Below are positions 7,966 to 14,916 of a stretch of DNA of 37,359 nt, one piece after another. The DNA is from Streptomyces sp. JHA26 (GTDB lineage: Bacteria; Actinomycetota; Actinomycetes; Streptomycetales; Streptomycetaceae), in the NCBI RefSeq assembly GCF_002005565.1, contig NZ_BDJC01000063.1, positions 1 through 37,359 on the forward strand. Reading direction: 5' to 3'. Numbering within the stretch: position 1 is the first letter of the stretch; each line of letters opens with the position of its first letter. A program made the position numbers and the translations under genes. Under the pieces are notes generated by a model. It had not been told where the DNA came from. It searched no databases and saw only the letters and a program-made list of their open reading frames with translations.

Positions 7966-9168
7966 ATGACGGCCGCCCGCGGCGAGCTGGACCGGACCAA
8001 GCTGCTCGCCGCCCGCTACCGCGCGGCGCACCACCGGCCCTACCTGGCCTCGGCCCTGTACGCCCTGACCATCGTGCCCTGCCCCGAGGTGGGGACGATG
8101 GGCGTGGACCGGCACTGGCGCTGCTACGTGTCACCCGCCTTCGTCGCCGCCACGCCCGTGGAGGAACTCGCGGGCGTCTGGGTGCACGAGGCGGCGCACC
8201 TGCTGCGCGACCACCACGGCCGCGCCGCCCGGCTCCCCGCCGCCGCACAGCGCGACGGGTACCGCGTCAACGTCGCCCAGGACTGCGAGATCAACGACGA
8301 CCTCCTCGCCGACGGCCTGCGCCTGCCCGCCGGACGCGTCGAGCCCCGCCTGTACGGCCTGCCCGACGGGCAGCTGTTCGAGACGTACCTGGACCAACTC
8401 CCCCCGGGCGTCCGGGGTCACGACTGCGGCTCGGGCGCCCACGGCCGCCCGGCGCCCTGGGAACTGCCGGCGTCCACCGGCCCCGCCCCGCTCGGGGAGG
8501 CCGAGGCCAGGGCGCTGCGCCGGCACACCGCCGAGGCCATGCGCGCCCACCAGCGCGCCCGGGGCACCCTGCCCGCGGGCTGGCAGCGCTGGGCCGAGGA
8601 GGTCCTGGAACCCACGGTCGACTGGCGGCAGGCCCTGTCCGGCGCCGTCCGGGAGGCCGCCGCGTGGGCCGGCGGTGCCGTCGACTACACCTACCGCCGC
8701 CCCTCGCGCCGCACCCCGGCGCTGCGCGGCGTCGTCCTGCCGAGCCTGCGCCGCCCGCTGCCCCGCGTGGCCGTCGTCGTCGACACCTCGGGCTCGATGG
8801 GCGACGCGGAACTCGCCGCGGCCCTGGGGGAGATCACGGGCGTACTGCGCGAGGTCGGCGTGCGCGGCAACCGCGTCACGGTCCTCGCCTGCGACGCCGA
8901 CGTGCACGCCGTCTCGCGGGTGACGTCCGCCGAGCAGATCACCCTCGGCGGCGGTGGCGGCACCGACATGCGCGTCGGCATCGAGGCCGCGCTCGCGGCC
9001 CGGGACCGCCCGTCGATCGTCGTCGTCCTCACCGACGGCTTCACCCCCTGGCCGGACGAGACCCCGTCCTGCCGCCTGGTCGCGGCCCTCATCGGCGCCG
9101 GCGCACCGCAGCCCCCGAGCTGGGTGGAGACGGTACGCGTCCCCACCGGCTCCCCCGGGCAGCGGTGA
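7966..9168 (+). CDS. Metallopeptidase-like / VWA-like protein (DUF2201 type), MoxR partner
   Basis: A 400-aa protein with two parts. The N-terminal part carries a zincin-type HEXXH motif (VHEAAHLLRDHHG, His74-His78), as in the putative metallopeptidase domain of DUF2201 proteins. The C-terminal part is VWA-like with a complete MIDAS: DTSGS at 273-277, Thr at about 333 (GGTDM) and Asp at about 357 (LTDGF). A Cys/His-containing linker (GHDCGSGAHG) lies between them. ATG 7966 follows GTGAGG with good spacing; GTG 7951 overlaps the MoxR stop and is possible. Whether the peptidase site is active is unknown. It is the last gene of the cassette and is followed by a strong hairpin. Confidence 0.88.
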   Translation: MTAARGELDRTKLLAARYRAAHHRPYLASALYALTIVPCPEVGTMGVDRHWRCYVSPAFVAATPVEELAGVWVHEAAHLLRDHHGRAARLPAAAQRDGYRVNVAQDCEINDDLLADGLRLPAGRVEPRLYGLPDGQLFETYLDQLPPGVRGHDCGSGAHGRPAPWELPASTGPAPLGEAEARALRRHTAEAMRAHQRARGTLPAGWQRWAEEVLEPTVDWRQALSGAVREAAAWAGGAVDYTYRRPSRRTPALRGVVLPSLRRPLPRVAVVVDTSGSMGDAELAAALGEITGVLREVGVRGNRVTVLACDADVHAVSRVTSAEQITLGGGGGTDMRVGIEAALAARDRPSIVVVLTDGFTPWPDETPSCRLVAALIGAGAPQPPSWVETVRVPTGSPGQR

Positions 9169-9276
9169 GCGCGGTGGACGCCGACGAGTGGTCCGTGAAC
9201 GGCACGCCGAACGACTGACGTGGTCCAACCCGGCTCGACGCCCAGCAGGTGCCACCTGTCATCAGTACAACAGAGA

Positions 9277-9324
9277 CCATGAGGACCCTGCCGACCGAGA
9301 CCCGGGCCGGCAGGGCCCTCATGG
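9277..9324. terminator. Bidirectional hairpin between convergent genes
   Basis: A 17-nt inverted repeat (9277-9293 with 9308-9324) has a single A/C mismatch and a 14-nt loop. It lies between the VWA gene (plus) and the DUF397 gene (minus), so it can end both transcripts. No U-tract follows, as is usual in Streptomyces. Confidence 0.8.
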
Positions 9325-9335
9325 CCGTACGAGCG

Positions 9336-9551
9336 TCAGACGCGCTGCTCCGGCGAGGCCGGCCCGACAAACCCCGCCCAGGCCTCGCGCGACACAGTGA
9401 GTATGGGACCGGAGTCAGCCTTCGAGTCACGGACGTGTACAGCAGCCGAGCCGGCTGCGACCTCTACACACTGACCGCCCTCGGTTCCGCTGTAACTGCT
9501 CTTGAACCAGGCGAGGTCGGAGGCGGCGGGGGAGGACTCGGCGTTGTTCAT
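9336..9551 (-). CDS. DUF397 domain protein
   Basis: A 71-aa protein of the DUF397 family, with the hallmark LAWFKSSYSGTEGGQCVEVA motif, then VRDSKADSGPILTVSREAWAGF. In Streptomyces these small proteins are usually encoded next to an XRE regulator with a DUF5753 domain (the BldB/WhiJ-type pairs) and are thought to act as its partner. That holds here: ATG 9551 overlaps the regulator stop by 4 nt (ATGA). No DNA-binding motif is visible in it. Its regulator is truncated, so this copy may be unpartnered or use another regulator in trans. Confidence 0.88.
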   Translation of the reverse strand: MNNAESSPAASDLAWFKSSYSGTEGGQCVEVAAGSAAVHVRDSKADSGPILTVSREAWAGFVGPASPEQRV

Positions 9552-10117
9552 AGCGTTCCCGGCAGCCCTTCGATGAACTTCGTTGACTCCTGCGGACTGA
9601 GAGCCTGCGATCGGATAATCCCATGGCGTGCAGCCGCGAGAGCCGTCTGTTCCGGGTCGGTCTCAAGAGAGCTGGTCGTGTGCGTCTCCGTGTAGACGAA
9701 CTTCTTGCCGTCCTTCCTGGTGACCACCGTGAACGGTCCGTTCACGCCTGCGTTCTCCTCGCACTCGGTCGGCATGACCTGGATCTCGACGTTCTGCTTC
9801 TGGCCGGCGATCCTCGACGTCGGAATCCTCCGCCCCTGCTCGAACGACGCGATGGTGGACGCCGAGTACCCGAGCCGCCGGCCGAACTCCTCGCGCTCCA
9901 GCCCTTCCCGCACCCGCAGTGTCTTCATGGTCTGCCCGAACGCGACCACGACACCCCGCCCGGTCTCGTCCTCCGGGCGCCGCCCGGCCCCGCCGTCGTT
10001 CTCCCGCCCGTCCCCGAGACTCACGACCGCCGCACCCGCGCCGCCGTCGCCGTCGCCGTTCTCACGCTCCCCGGGAACCGCCTCGGCCCCTGCCTCCGCA
10101 CCCGTGTGCTCCGCCAT
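9548..10117 (-). pseudogene. XRE-family regulator with internal deletion of the DUF5753 region
   Basis: The 189-aa reading frame has an acidic Gly/Glu/Asp-rich N-terminus (1-55), a clear helix-turn-helix (LRVREGLEREEFGRRLGYSA then TIASFEQGRRIPTS, about 60-100), and then jumps directly to the end of a DUF5753 domain (AGQKQNVEIQVMPTE, NGPFTVV). Full-length relatives are about 270-290 aa, so roughly 90-150 residues between the HTH and GQKxNVEIQVMP are absent while the frame stays open. I call it a pseudogene by internal deletion, but a short DNA-binding protein could still be made. ATG 10117 is chosen (AGAAGG upstream); GTG 10126 is an alternative. The N-terminal extension before the HTH is unusually long. 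Confidence 0.7.
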
Positions 10118-10408
10118 GTCGACCACCGCCTTCTCTCGCTCAACGCCCCGCAGGGGACGTCGTCACGGCGCGCAGCTCCGACACGCGCGTACAACTCGGG
10201 TACAGCCGCCCCCTGTCACTGCGTCACCACCGGTCACGCTGAGCGACCGGCGGGACCGTGACGGGCGTGACGACGAAACCCGTCAATCCCACCGACACCG
10301 CCCAACCCGCCACCTCCTGTGCCCCTTTGAAGGCGCCCCCGCCACCGGACCGCACCTTCGCGATGCGCTTCACCTCCACGGCGCGGGCCGGTTCTTTCCT
10401 CCCGTCCG
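10118..10408. other. Intergenic region with a doubtful 51-codon ORF
   Basis: No confident gene is present. A minus-strand frame at 10224-10379 would encode 51 residues (starting VEVKRIAKVRSGG, with a hydrophobic WAVSVGLTGFVVTPV), but GTG 10379 lacks a well-placed Shine-Dalgarno: GGGAGGA is about 17 nt upstream. It probably holds the promoter of the truncated regulator. Confidence 0.3.
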
Positions 10409-11212
10409 TCACCCTCCGCTGTGCACCACCGCGAACCGTGCCCCCTCCGGATCCGCCACCAGTGCCACGCGGCCGCGTGGCGTGTCCCGGGCCGGTTCCA
10501 GGACGTCCCCGCCCAGGGTGGTCAGCCGTTCCAGGGACTCCCCGAGATCGGCCACCTCGAAGTACGTCGTCCAGTGCGGGCCGCGTTCGCGGGGCAGGGC
10601 GCCGTCGAGGCCGTGGATGCCGGCGACGGGGCGGCCGTCGAGGCGGAGGGTCACGTGGGCGCGGCCCGCGCCGGCCGCCGGCTCCAGTTCGAAGCCGAAC
10701 ACCGTCTCGTAGAACTTGGCGACGCCCGCCGCGTCGTAGGTCGTGAGCTCGTTCCACGCGGGCGCGCCCGGGACGCCGGTGACGGCCGTGCCGAGGTGTG
10801 CCGCGGCCTGCCAGACGCCGAAGACGGCACCCGCCGGGTCGGAGCCGATGGCCATGCGCCCGGCCTCCGCCGCGTCCAGCGGGCCCACGCCGACCGTGCC
10901 GCCGCACAGGCGTACCGTTTCAGCCGTCTCGTTCACGTCGTCGGAGGCGAGGTACGGCGTCCAGGCCAGGGGCAGGTGCCGGTCCGCGGGGAGCCGGCCG
11001 ATGCCCGCCACCTCCTTCCCGTCGAGCAGGGCCCGTGCGTAGGGGCCGAGTTGCTCGGGGCCGGGCCGGAACTCCCAGCCGAACAAAGCTCCGTAGAACT
11101 CCTGGGTCGCGTCCGGGTCGTGGACCATCAGACTCACCCAGCAGGGTGTGCCGGGCGTGTGCCGGGCGTGCGTCTCGCCGCCGCGGCCGGCCGGTCCCCG
11201 TGCATCGGTCAT
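10409..11212 (-). CDS. Tandem VOC (glyoxalase/bleomycin-resistance fold) family protein
   Basis: A 267-aa protein with two VOC halves. The first begins GTPCWVSLMVHDPDATQEFYGALFGWEF (about residues 20-130) and the second PAWNELTTYDAAGVAKFYETVFGFEL (about 145-260), each ending in a typical DPxGA(V/R)F turn. Members bind a divalent metal and small ligands; this arrangement is common among Streptomyces proteins loosely called hydroxylases or glyoxalases, and the substrate is unknown. ATG 11212 is preferred over GTG 11218 because GGAG lies 9 nt upstream. It is divergent from sseA across a 247-nt region. Confidence 0.85.
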   Translation of the reverse strand: MTDARGPAGRGGETHARHTPGTPCWVSLMVHDPDATQEFYGALFGWEFRPGPEQLGPYARALLDGKEVAGIGRLPADRHLPLAWTPYLASDDVNETAETVRLCGGTVGVGPLDAAEAGRMAIGSDPAGAVFGVWQAAAHLGTAVTGVPGAPAWNELTTYDAAGVAKFYETVFGFELEPAAGAGRAHVTLRLDGRPVAGIHGLDGALPRERGPHWTTYFEVADLGESLERLTTLGGDVLEPARDTPRGRVALVADPEGARFAVVHSGG

Positions 11213-11459
11213 CGTCACTCTCTCCTCGGCCCTGCGCGGGCCGTGCGTCCGCTTGCGCTCTGTCGGCCCTCGCGCGGCCCCTGGTGCCGATGCCGCCCCG
11301 GGCCCGGTGCCGCGTGCCCCGGGCGCACCCCGGAAGCCGCCCGGCGGCCCGGGCAGTACAGCATGTGTCCGATTCCGTACGCTTGGTGATCGGTGCCGTC
11401 CGGCGGGCAGAGTAGCCCGACATCGGCGCGGCGGCCACTCGGTACGTCAGGATGGGCCC

Positions 11460-12311
11460 ATGAACGCCATCATCTCCGCAACCGAACTCGCGGACGAGCT
11501 GGCGGGCGCGCACCCGCCCGTCCTGCTCGACGTCCGCTGGCAGCTGAGCGCCGCCAAGGCGGCCGGCGCGCCGCCCTTCGACGGCCGGGCCGAGTACGCG
11601 GCCGGGCACATCCCCGGCGCCGTCTTCGTCGACCTGGACCGGGAACTCGCCTCCGCGCCCGGCGAGCACGGCCGGCATCCGCTGCCGGACGTGGCGGAGT
11701 TCGGCGCCGCGATGCGCCGCGCGGGCGTGTCGTCGGGGCGGCCGGTCGTCGTGTACGACGGCGGGCAGGGGTGGGCGGCGGCCCGCGCCTGGTGGCTGCT
11801 GCGCTGGACGGGCCACCCGGACGTGCGGGTCCTCGACGGCGGACTGCGCGCCTGGCGGGAGCCGCTGTCCGTGGACGTCCCGGTGCCCGACGAGGGCGAC
11901 TTCGCGCCGGCGCCGGGCGCGGTGGGGCTGCTGGACGCGGACGGGGCCGCCGCGCTGGCCCGGTCCGGGGTGCTGCTCGACGCCCGGGCGGGGGAGCGGT
12001 ACCGGGGTGAGGTCGAGCCGATCGACCCGGTCGGCGGTCACATCCCGGGCGCGGTGTCGGCGCCGACGACGGAGAACGTGCTGGAGGACGGCCGGTTCCG
12101 GCCGGCCGAGGAACTCCGCGCCCGCTTCAAGACCCTGGGCGCGACCGACGGCGGCGAGGTCGGCGTGTACTGCGGCTCGGGCGTGTCCGCGGCCCACGAG
12201 GTGCTGGCGCTGGCGGTGGCCGGCATCCCGGCGGCGCTGTACGTGGGGTCGTGGTCGGAGTGGTCGTCGGACCCGGAGCGACCGGTGGCCGTGGGAGCGG
12301 ATCCCCAGTAG
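11460..12311 (+). CDS. sseA: Thiosulfate / 3-mercaptopyruvate sulfurtransferase (tandem rhodanese)
   Basis: A 283-aa protein of two rhodanese domains. The N-terminal one is inactive (VLLDVRWQL, GHIPGAVFVDLD). The C-terminal one carries the active-site Cys238 in YCGSGVSA, close to the CGSGVTA loop of mercaptopyruvate sulfurtransferases. It transfers sulfane sulfur to thiol or cyanide acceptors in the cytoplasm. ATG 11460 has AGGATGGG upstream; the open frame extending to 11148 is not coding. It is convergent with sepH, with a repeat array and a palindrome between them. Confidence 0.9.
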   Translation: MNAIISATELADELAGAHPPVLLDVRWQLSAAKAAGAPPFDGRAEYAAGHIPGAVFVDLDRELASAPGEHGRHPLPDVAEFGAAMRRAGVSSGRPVVVYDGGQGWAAARAWWLLRWTGHPDVRVLDGGLRAWREPLSVDVPVPDEGDFAPAPGAVGLLDADGAAALARSGVLLDARAGERYRGEVEPIDPVGGHIPGAVSAPTTENVLEDGRFRPAEELRARFKTLGATDGGEVGVYCGSGVSAAHEVLALAVAGIPAALYVGSWSEWSSDPERPVAVGADPQ

Positions 12312-12312
12312 G

Positions 12313-12438
12313 CCACGGGGCCCCGGTGGACCACGGGGCCCCGGTGGACCACGGGGCCCCGGTGGGCCCCGCGACCCCGGTGGACCACACCACCTCGATG
12401 GGCCACGGGACCTCGGTGGGCCACACGATCCCGGCAGC
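12313..12438. repeat. Array of seven 18-nt tandem repeats
   Basis: Seven 18-nt units run from 12313 to 12438. The first three are nearly identical (CCACGGGGCCCCGGTGGA, the third ending in G) and later units drift. The 18-nt period keeps frame, so all frames read as hexapeptide repeats. The array starts two bases after the sseA stop. It has no unique spacers and is not CRISPR. Each unit has partial dyad symmetry (GGGGCCCC), so the RNA could form serial hairpins. Confidence 0.85.
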
Positions 12439-12445
12439 CCGGCGG

Positions 12446-12487
12446 ACGCGTTCGGGCCGCACCCCGCGGGGTGCGGCCCGAACGCGT
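12446..12487. terminator. 42-nt perfect palindrome, bidirectional terminator
   Basis: Two 20-nt arms (12446-12465 and 12468-12487) flank a 2-nt GC centre with no mismatch. The palindrome lies between convergent sseA and sepH, ending 17 nt before the sepH stop, and should form a very stable hairpin in either transcript. Confidence 0.85.
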
Positions 12488-12503
12488 GCGGGGGAGAGCC
12501 CGC

Positions 12504-13562
12504 CTACTCCTGCTTCTTGCGCCGCGTCCCGAACACGATCTCGTCCCAGCTCGGCACCGCCGCGCGGCGCCCCGGGCGAACCCCGTCGGCCTCGGCCTGG
12601 CGGTCGGTGGAGCCGGTGAGGCGGTCGCGGTGGCTGCCCACGGAGCGCGGCATGAGCACGTCGGCGTAGGCGGATCCGGCCGATGCGGCCGGGGCGGGGG
12701 GCTCCTCCGCCCCGGGCTCCTCGGCGGGCTCCTCCACCGGTTCCGGCACGCGCTCGGGGACGACCAGGTCGCCCCGGAAGCTCGGCACCGCCTCCAGCAG
12801 ACTGGTCAGCGAGTCCCGTTCGCGTTCGCCCGAGGCGGTGGCCGTGGTCTCCTCGGCCGGTTCGGACGGCTGCGCGGGCAGGCCGGGCCGCTCCCGGTGC
12901 TCCCGGTCGAGCGTGCGGTCCAGCGGCCGGTCGCGCGGCAACCGCGCGATGCGCGGGACGAACGGGAAGCTGGGCTCGTTCGCCGCGAGGTCGTCGGTCT
13001 CGCCGATCAGCGCGCGCGCCTCGTCGTCGACGGCCTGGACGAGCCGCCGGGGCGGGTCGTACGTCCAGCTCGCCGAGTGCGGCTCGCCCGCGACCAGGTA
13101 GACCAGCAGGACCTCCCAGGTGCCGTCGTCGCGGCGCCAGGAGTCCCACTGCACGGTGTCCTTCTCGGCGCCGCGCAGCAGCAGCCGTTCCTGGACGGCC
13201 TCGCCGAGGGGCGGTCCGGAGTTCTCGCCGGGGCGGCGGACGGGGGTCTTGCGGGCCCGCTCCGCCATGAAGGCGCGCTCGGCGAGGACGGGGCCCTCGA
13301 AGCGGCGTACGCGGTCGACGGGGATGCCGGCCATCTGGGCGACTTCTTCGGCGGTCGCACCGGCTCGTATACGTGCCTGGATGTCGCGGGGGCGGAGATG
13401 GCTCTCCACCTCGATCTCGATCTGGCCGAGGCGGGGACGGTCGCCGCGCACGGCGGCCCGGAGCCGCTCGTCGATCGGAAGCGTGTACTCCGTGCTGTCC
13501 GCAGCCTTCAGCACCAGCCGTGTGCCGTCATTCGAGACGGCCACGACACGCAGTTCGGGCAT
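12504..13562 (-). CDS. sepH: Septation protein SepH (DUF3071)
   Basis: A 352-aa protein matching actinobacterial SepH, which binds FtsZ and promotes Z-ring assembly during sporulation septation. The N-terminal DUF3071 region begins MPELRVVAVSNDGTRLVLK and contains a helix-turn-helix (GATAEEVAQMAGIPVDRV, about residues 68-85) known in SepH to contact FtsZ. A long disordered Pro/Glu-rich linker follows, and the conserved tail includes VPSWDEIVFGTRRK. ATG 13562 has GGGAGG five bases upstream; the upstream open frame to 13652 is discarded. In S. coelicolor this is SCO5855 by recollection. The gene is intact. Confidence 0.93.
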   Translation of the reverse strand: MPELRVVAVSNDGTRLVLKAADSTEYTLPIDERLRAAVRGDRPRLGQIEIEVESHLRPRDIQARIRAGATAEEVAQMAGIPVDRVRRFEGPVLAERAFMAERARKTPVRRPGENSGPPLGEAVQERLLLRGAEKDTVQWDSWRRDDGTWEVLLVYLVAGEPHSASWTYDPPRRLVQAVDDEARALIGETDDLAANEPSFPFVPRIARLPRDRPLDRTLDREHRERPGLPAQPSEPAEETTATASGERERDSLTSLLEAVPSFRGDLVVPERVPEPVEEPAEEPGAEEPPAPAASAGSAYADVLMPRSVGSHRDRLTGSTDRQAEADGVRPGRRAAVPSWDEIVFGTRRKKQE

Positions 13563-13695
13563 GGGGACCTCCCGGGTGGTGCCTGCCGACGTCACGTGCG
13601 TCGCTGCTTCCGCTCTGTCGAGTGTGGCCTGCCCGGGTGCAGCCTGCCACAACCTTGCCGAGTTGCCCGGCGTGTCGGGCGCGGGCCCTGGATCG

Positions 13696-13723
13696 CCGTT
13701 ATGGCACGGTTACCTGTTCGCAA
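13696..13723 (-). promoter_or_regulatory. Candidate sepH promoter
   Basis: Read on the minus strand, TTGCGA (13723-13718) and TAACGG (13701-13696) are spaced by 16 nt, resembling a HrdB-type promoter about 130 nt upstream of the sepH start. This is a motif match only. Confidence 0.35.
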
Positions 13724-13729
13724 CGCTAA

Positions 13730-13746
13730 GTGACCAACTGCGTCAC
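13730..13746. promoter_or_regulatory. GTGAC-N7-GTCAC dyad upstream of the sepH promoter
   Basis: A perfect 5-bp inverted repeat with a 7-nt centre ends 7 bp upstream of the candidate -35 element of sepH. It resembles a dimeric regulator site, but its spacing does not fit the BldD consensus (which has a shorter centre). Confidence 0.3.
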
Positions 13747-14034
13747 CCAGTGCAACTAGCCCCCTCCCGGCGGTCCTTCGGGGCCCCGGACCCCCTGTCG
13801 GGAGACCGGACCCAGGGCTCGCAACAGTACTCCATTCGGACCACCTGCGTGGATTGGCGCGCCGCCCGACTTCGCGCAAGAGGGAGTGGTCGGCCGTCCC
13901 CGGCGCGATTTCCGCGACCCTGCGCGTGGCGTACTTCACGGAATCGCCAGAAACGGAACTAATGGTTTCGGTCGTACGTCCCCTTCTCGTGCGGTTGATC
14001 GATCATGTACGGGAAAGACAGGCAAGGTCCGGGG

Positions 14035-14916
14035 ATGCGTGAAAGGCCCGATGTCGTCGGTGAGGCGGACATGCGTACGGAGGTGGAATCCAAGCGGATC
14101 GACTTGAGCGTGCCCCAGGTGGCGGGCAGCGCCCTGGCGGCGGTGGTCGCCGCCAAGCTCGCCTCCTCCTTCGGCGTCTACGGCACGATCCTCGGCGCCG
14201 GCCTGATCAGTGTCGTCGCCACCTGCGGCGGGCCGGTGTTCCAGCACTTCTTCAAGCGCACCGCGGAGCGGTTGAGGACCAGGCGCGCCGCCGTGGCGGG
14301 TGTCGCGGCGGGTGCCGGACGCTCCGGCGGGCGAGCGGCGCCCCCTCCCGGCGAGTTCTCCGAGGGCACCGTCTACCGCGCGCGGGTCAGGAGCTGGAAG
14401 CGGCCCCTGCTCGCGGCGGCCCTCGTCTTCGGCGTCACCATGGGCGGGATCACCGTCTACGAAGCCGCCTCCGGCCACGACCTGAGCGGCGGACACAGCA
14501 CGACCGTCGGCAGAGCCCTCTCCGGTCACGGCGACTCCGCGCCGGACCCGGGGGAGTCGGGCGGCACCGGCGGCTCCGCGGACTCCCCGGCTCCGACGGA
14601 CCCGGCGGACTCGGCGGATCCGGGGGACCCGGGGGACTCCGGCACCGGCGACGAGGCGCCGGCGGCGACTCCGTCCGGGACCCCGAGCGGCTCCCGGGGC
14701 GGTACGTCGCCGGACGGCACCTCCCCGCAGGACGGTGGCACCGGGGCCGGTCCGGCGCCCACGCCGGGCGCCACCGGGAGCGACGGGTCCGGGAGCGACG
14801 GGTCCGGCGAGGGCGCGAGCCCGGCCCCCGACGCCTCGGCTACGGCCCCAGGACCCGGCGCAAGTAGTCGTTCTGGAACCGGCGATCAGGGTCAAGACGG
14901 TCCCGCAGCGCCGTGA
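14035..14916 (+). CDS. Membrane protein with long Gly/Ser/Pro/Asp-rich tail, unknown function
   Basis: A 293-aa protein that I cannot assign. It has a hydrophobic pair of segments near residues 27-66 (VAGSALAAVVAAKLASSFG, GAGLISVVATCGGPV), a basic stretch, a further membrane span at about 118-140 (PLLAAALVFGVTMGGITVY), and then about 150 residues of low-complexity Gly/Ser/Pro/Thr/Asp sequence that is likely extracytoplasmic and disordered. ATG 14035 and ATG 14071 both have plausible Shine-Dalgarno sites (AAGG and GTGAGG); ATG 14005 is weaker. Its last 77 nt overlap, antisense, the end of the FAD oxidase gene. Confidence 0.68.
   Translation: MRERPDVVGEADMRTEVESKRIDLSVPQVAGSALAAVVAAKLASSFGVYGTILGAGLISVVATCGGPVFQHFFKRTAERLRTRRAAVAGVAAGAGRSGGRAAPPPGEFSEGTVYRARVRSWKRPLLAAALVFGVTMGGITVYEAASGHDLSGGHSTTVGRALSGHGDSAPDPGESGGTGGSADSPAPTDPADSADPGDPGDSGTGDEAPAATPSGTPSGSRGGTSPDGTSPQDGGTGAGPAPTPGATGSDGSGSDGSGEGASPAPDASATAPGPGASSRSGTGDQGQDGPAAP

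Larger units (their letters stand above)
13563..14034. other. Divergent intergenic region upstream of sepH
   Basis: About 470 nt with no supported gene. It contains the putative sepH promoter and a GTGAC/GTCAC dyad, listed separately. The stretch around 13690-13760 is less GC-rich than its surroundings, as expected for promoters. I see no clear promoter for the plus-strand gene at 14035. Confidence 0.6.

Noticed and set aside
10224..10379. 51-residue minus-strand ORF between the VOC gene and the truncated regulator
   Set aside because: The start lacks a well-placed Shine-Dalgarno and I recognise no family; it is noted within the intergenic entry only.
12313..12438. CRISPR array
   Set aside because: Units are directly tandem at 18 nt with no unique spacers and no cas genes nearby.
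12007..12669. Collagen-like GPGGPRGPGG protein reading through the 18-nt repeats
   Set aside because: The repeat produces periodic peptides in every frame; there is no start with a Shine-Dalgarno, and the frame overlaps sseA and sepH.
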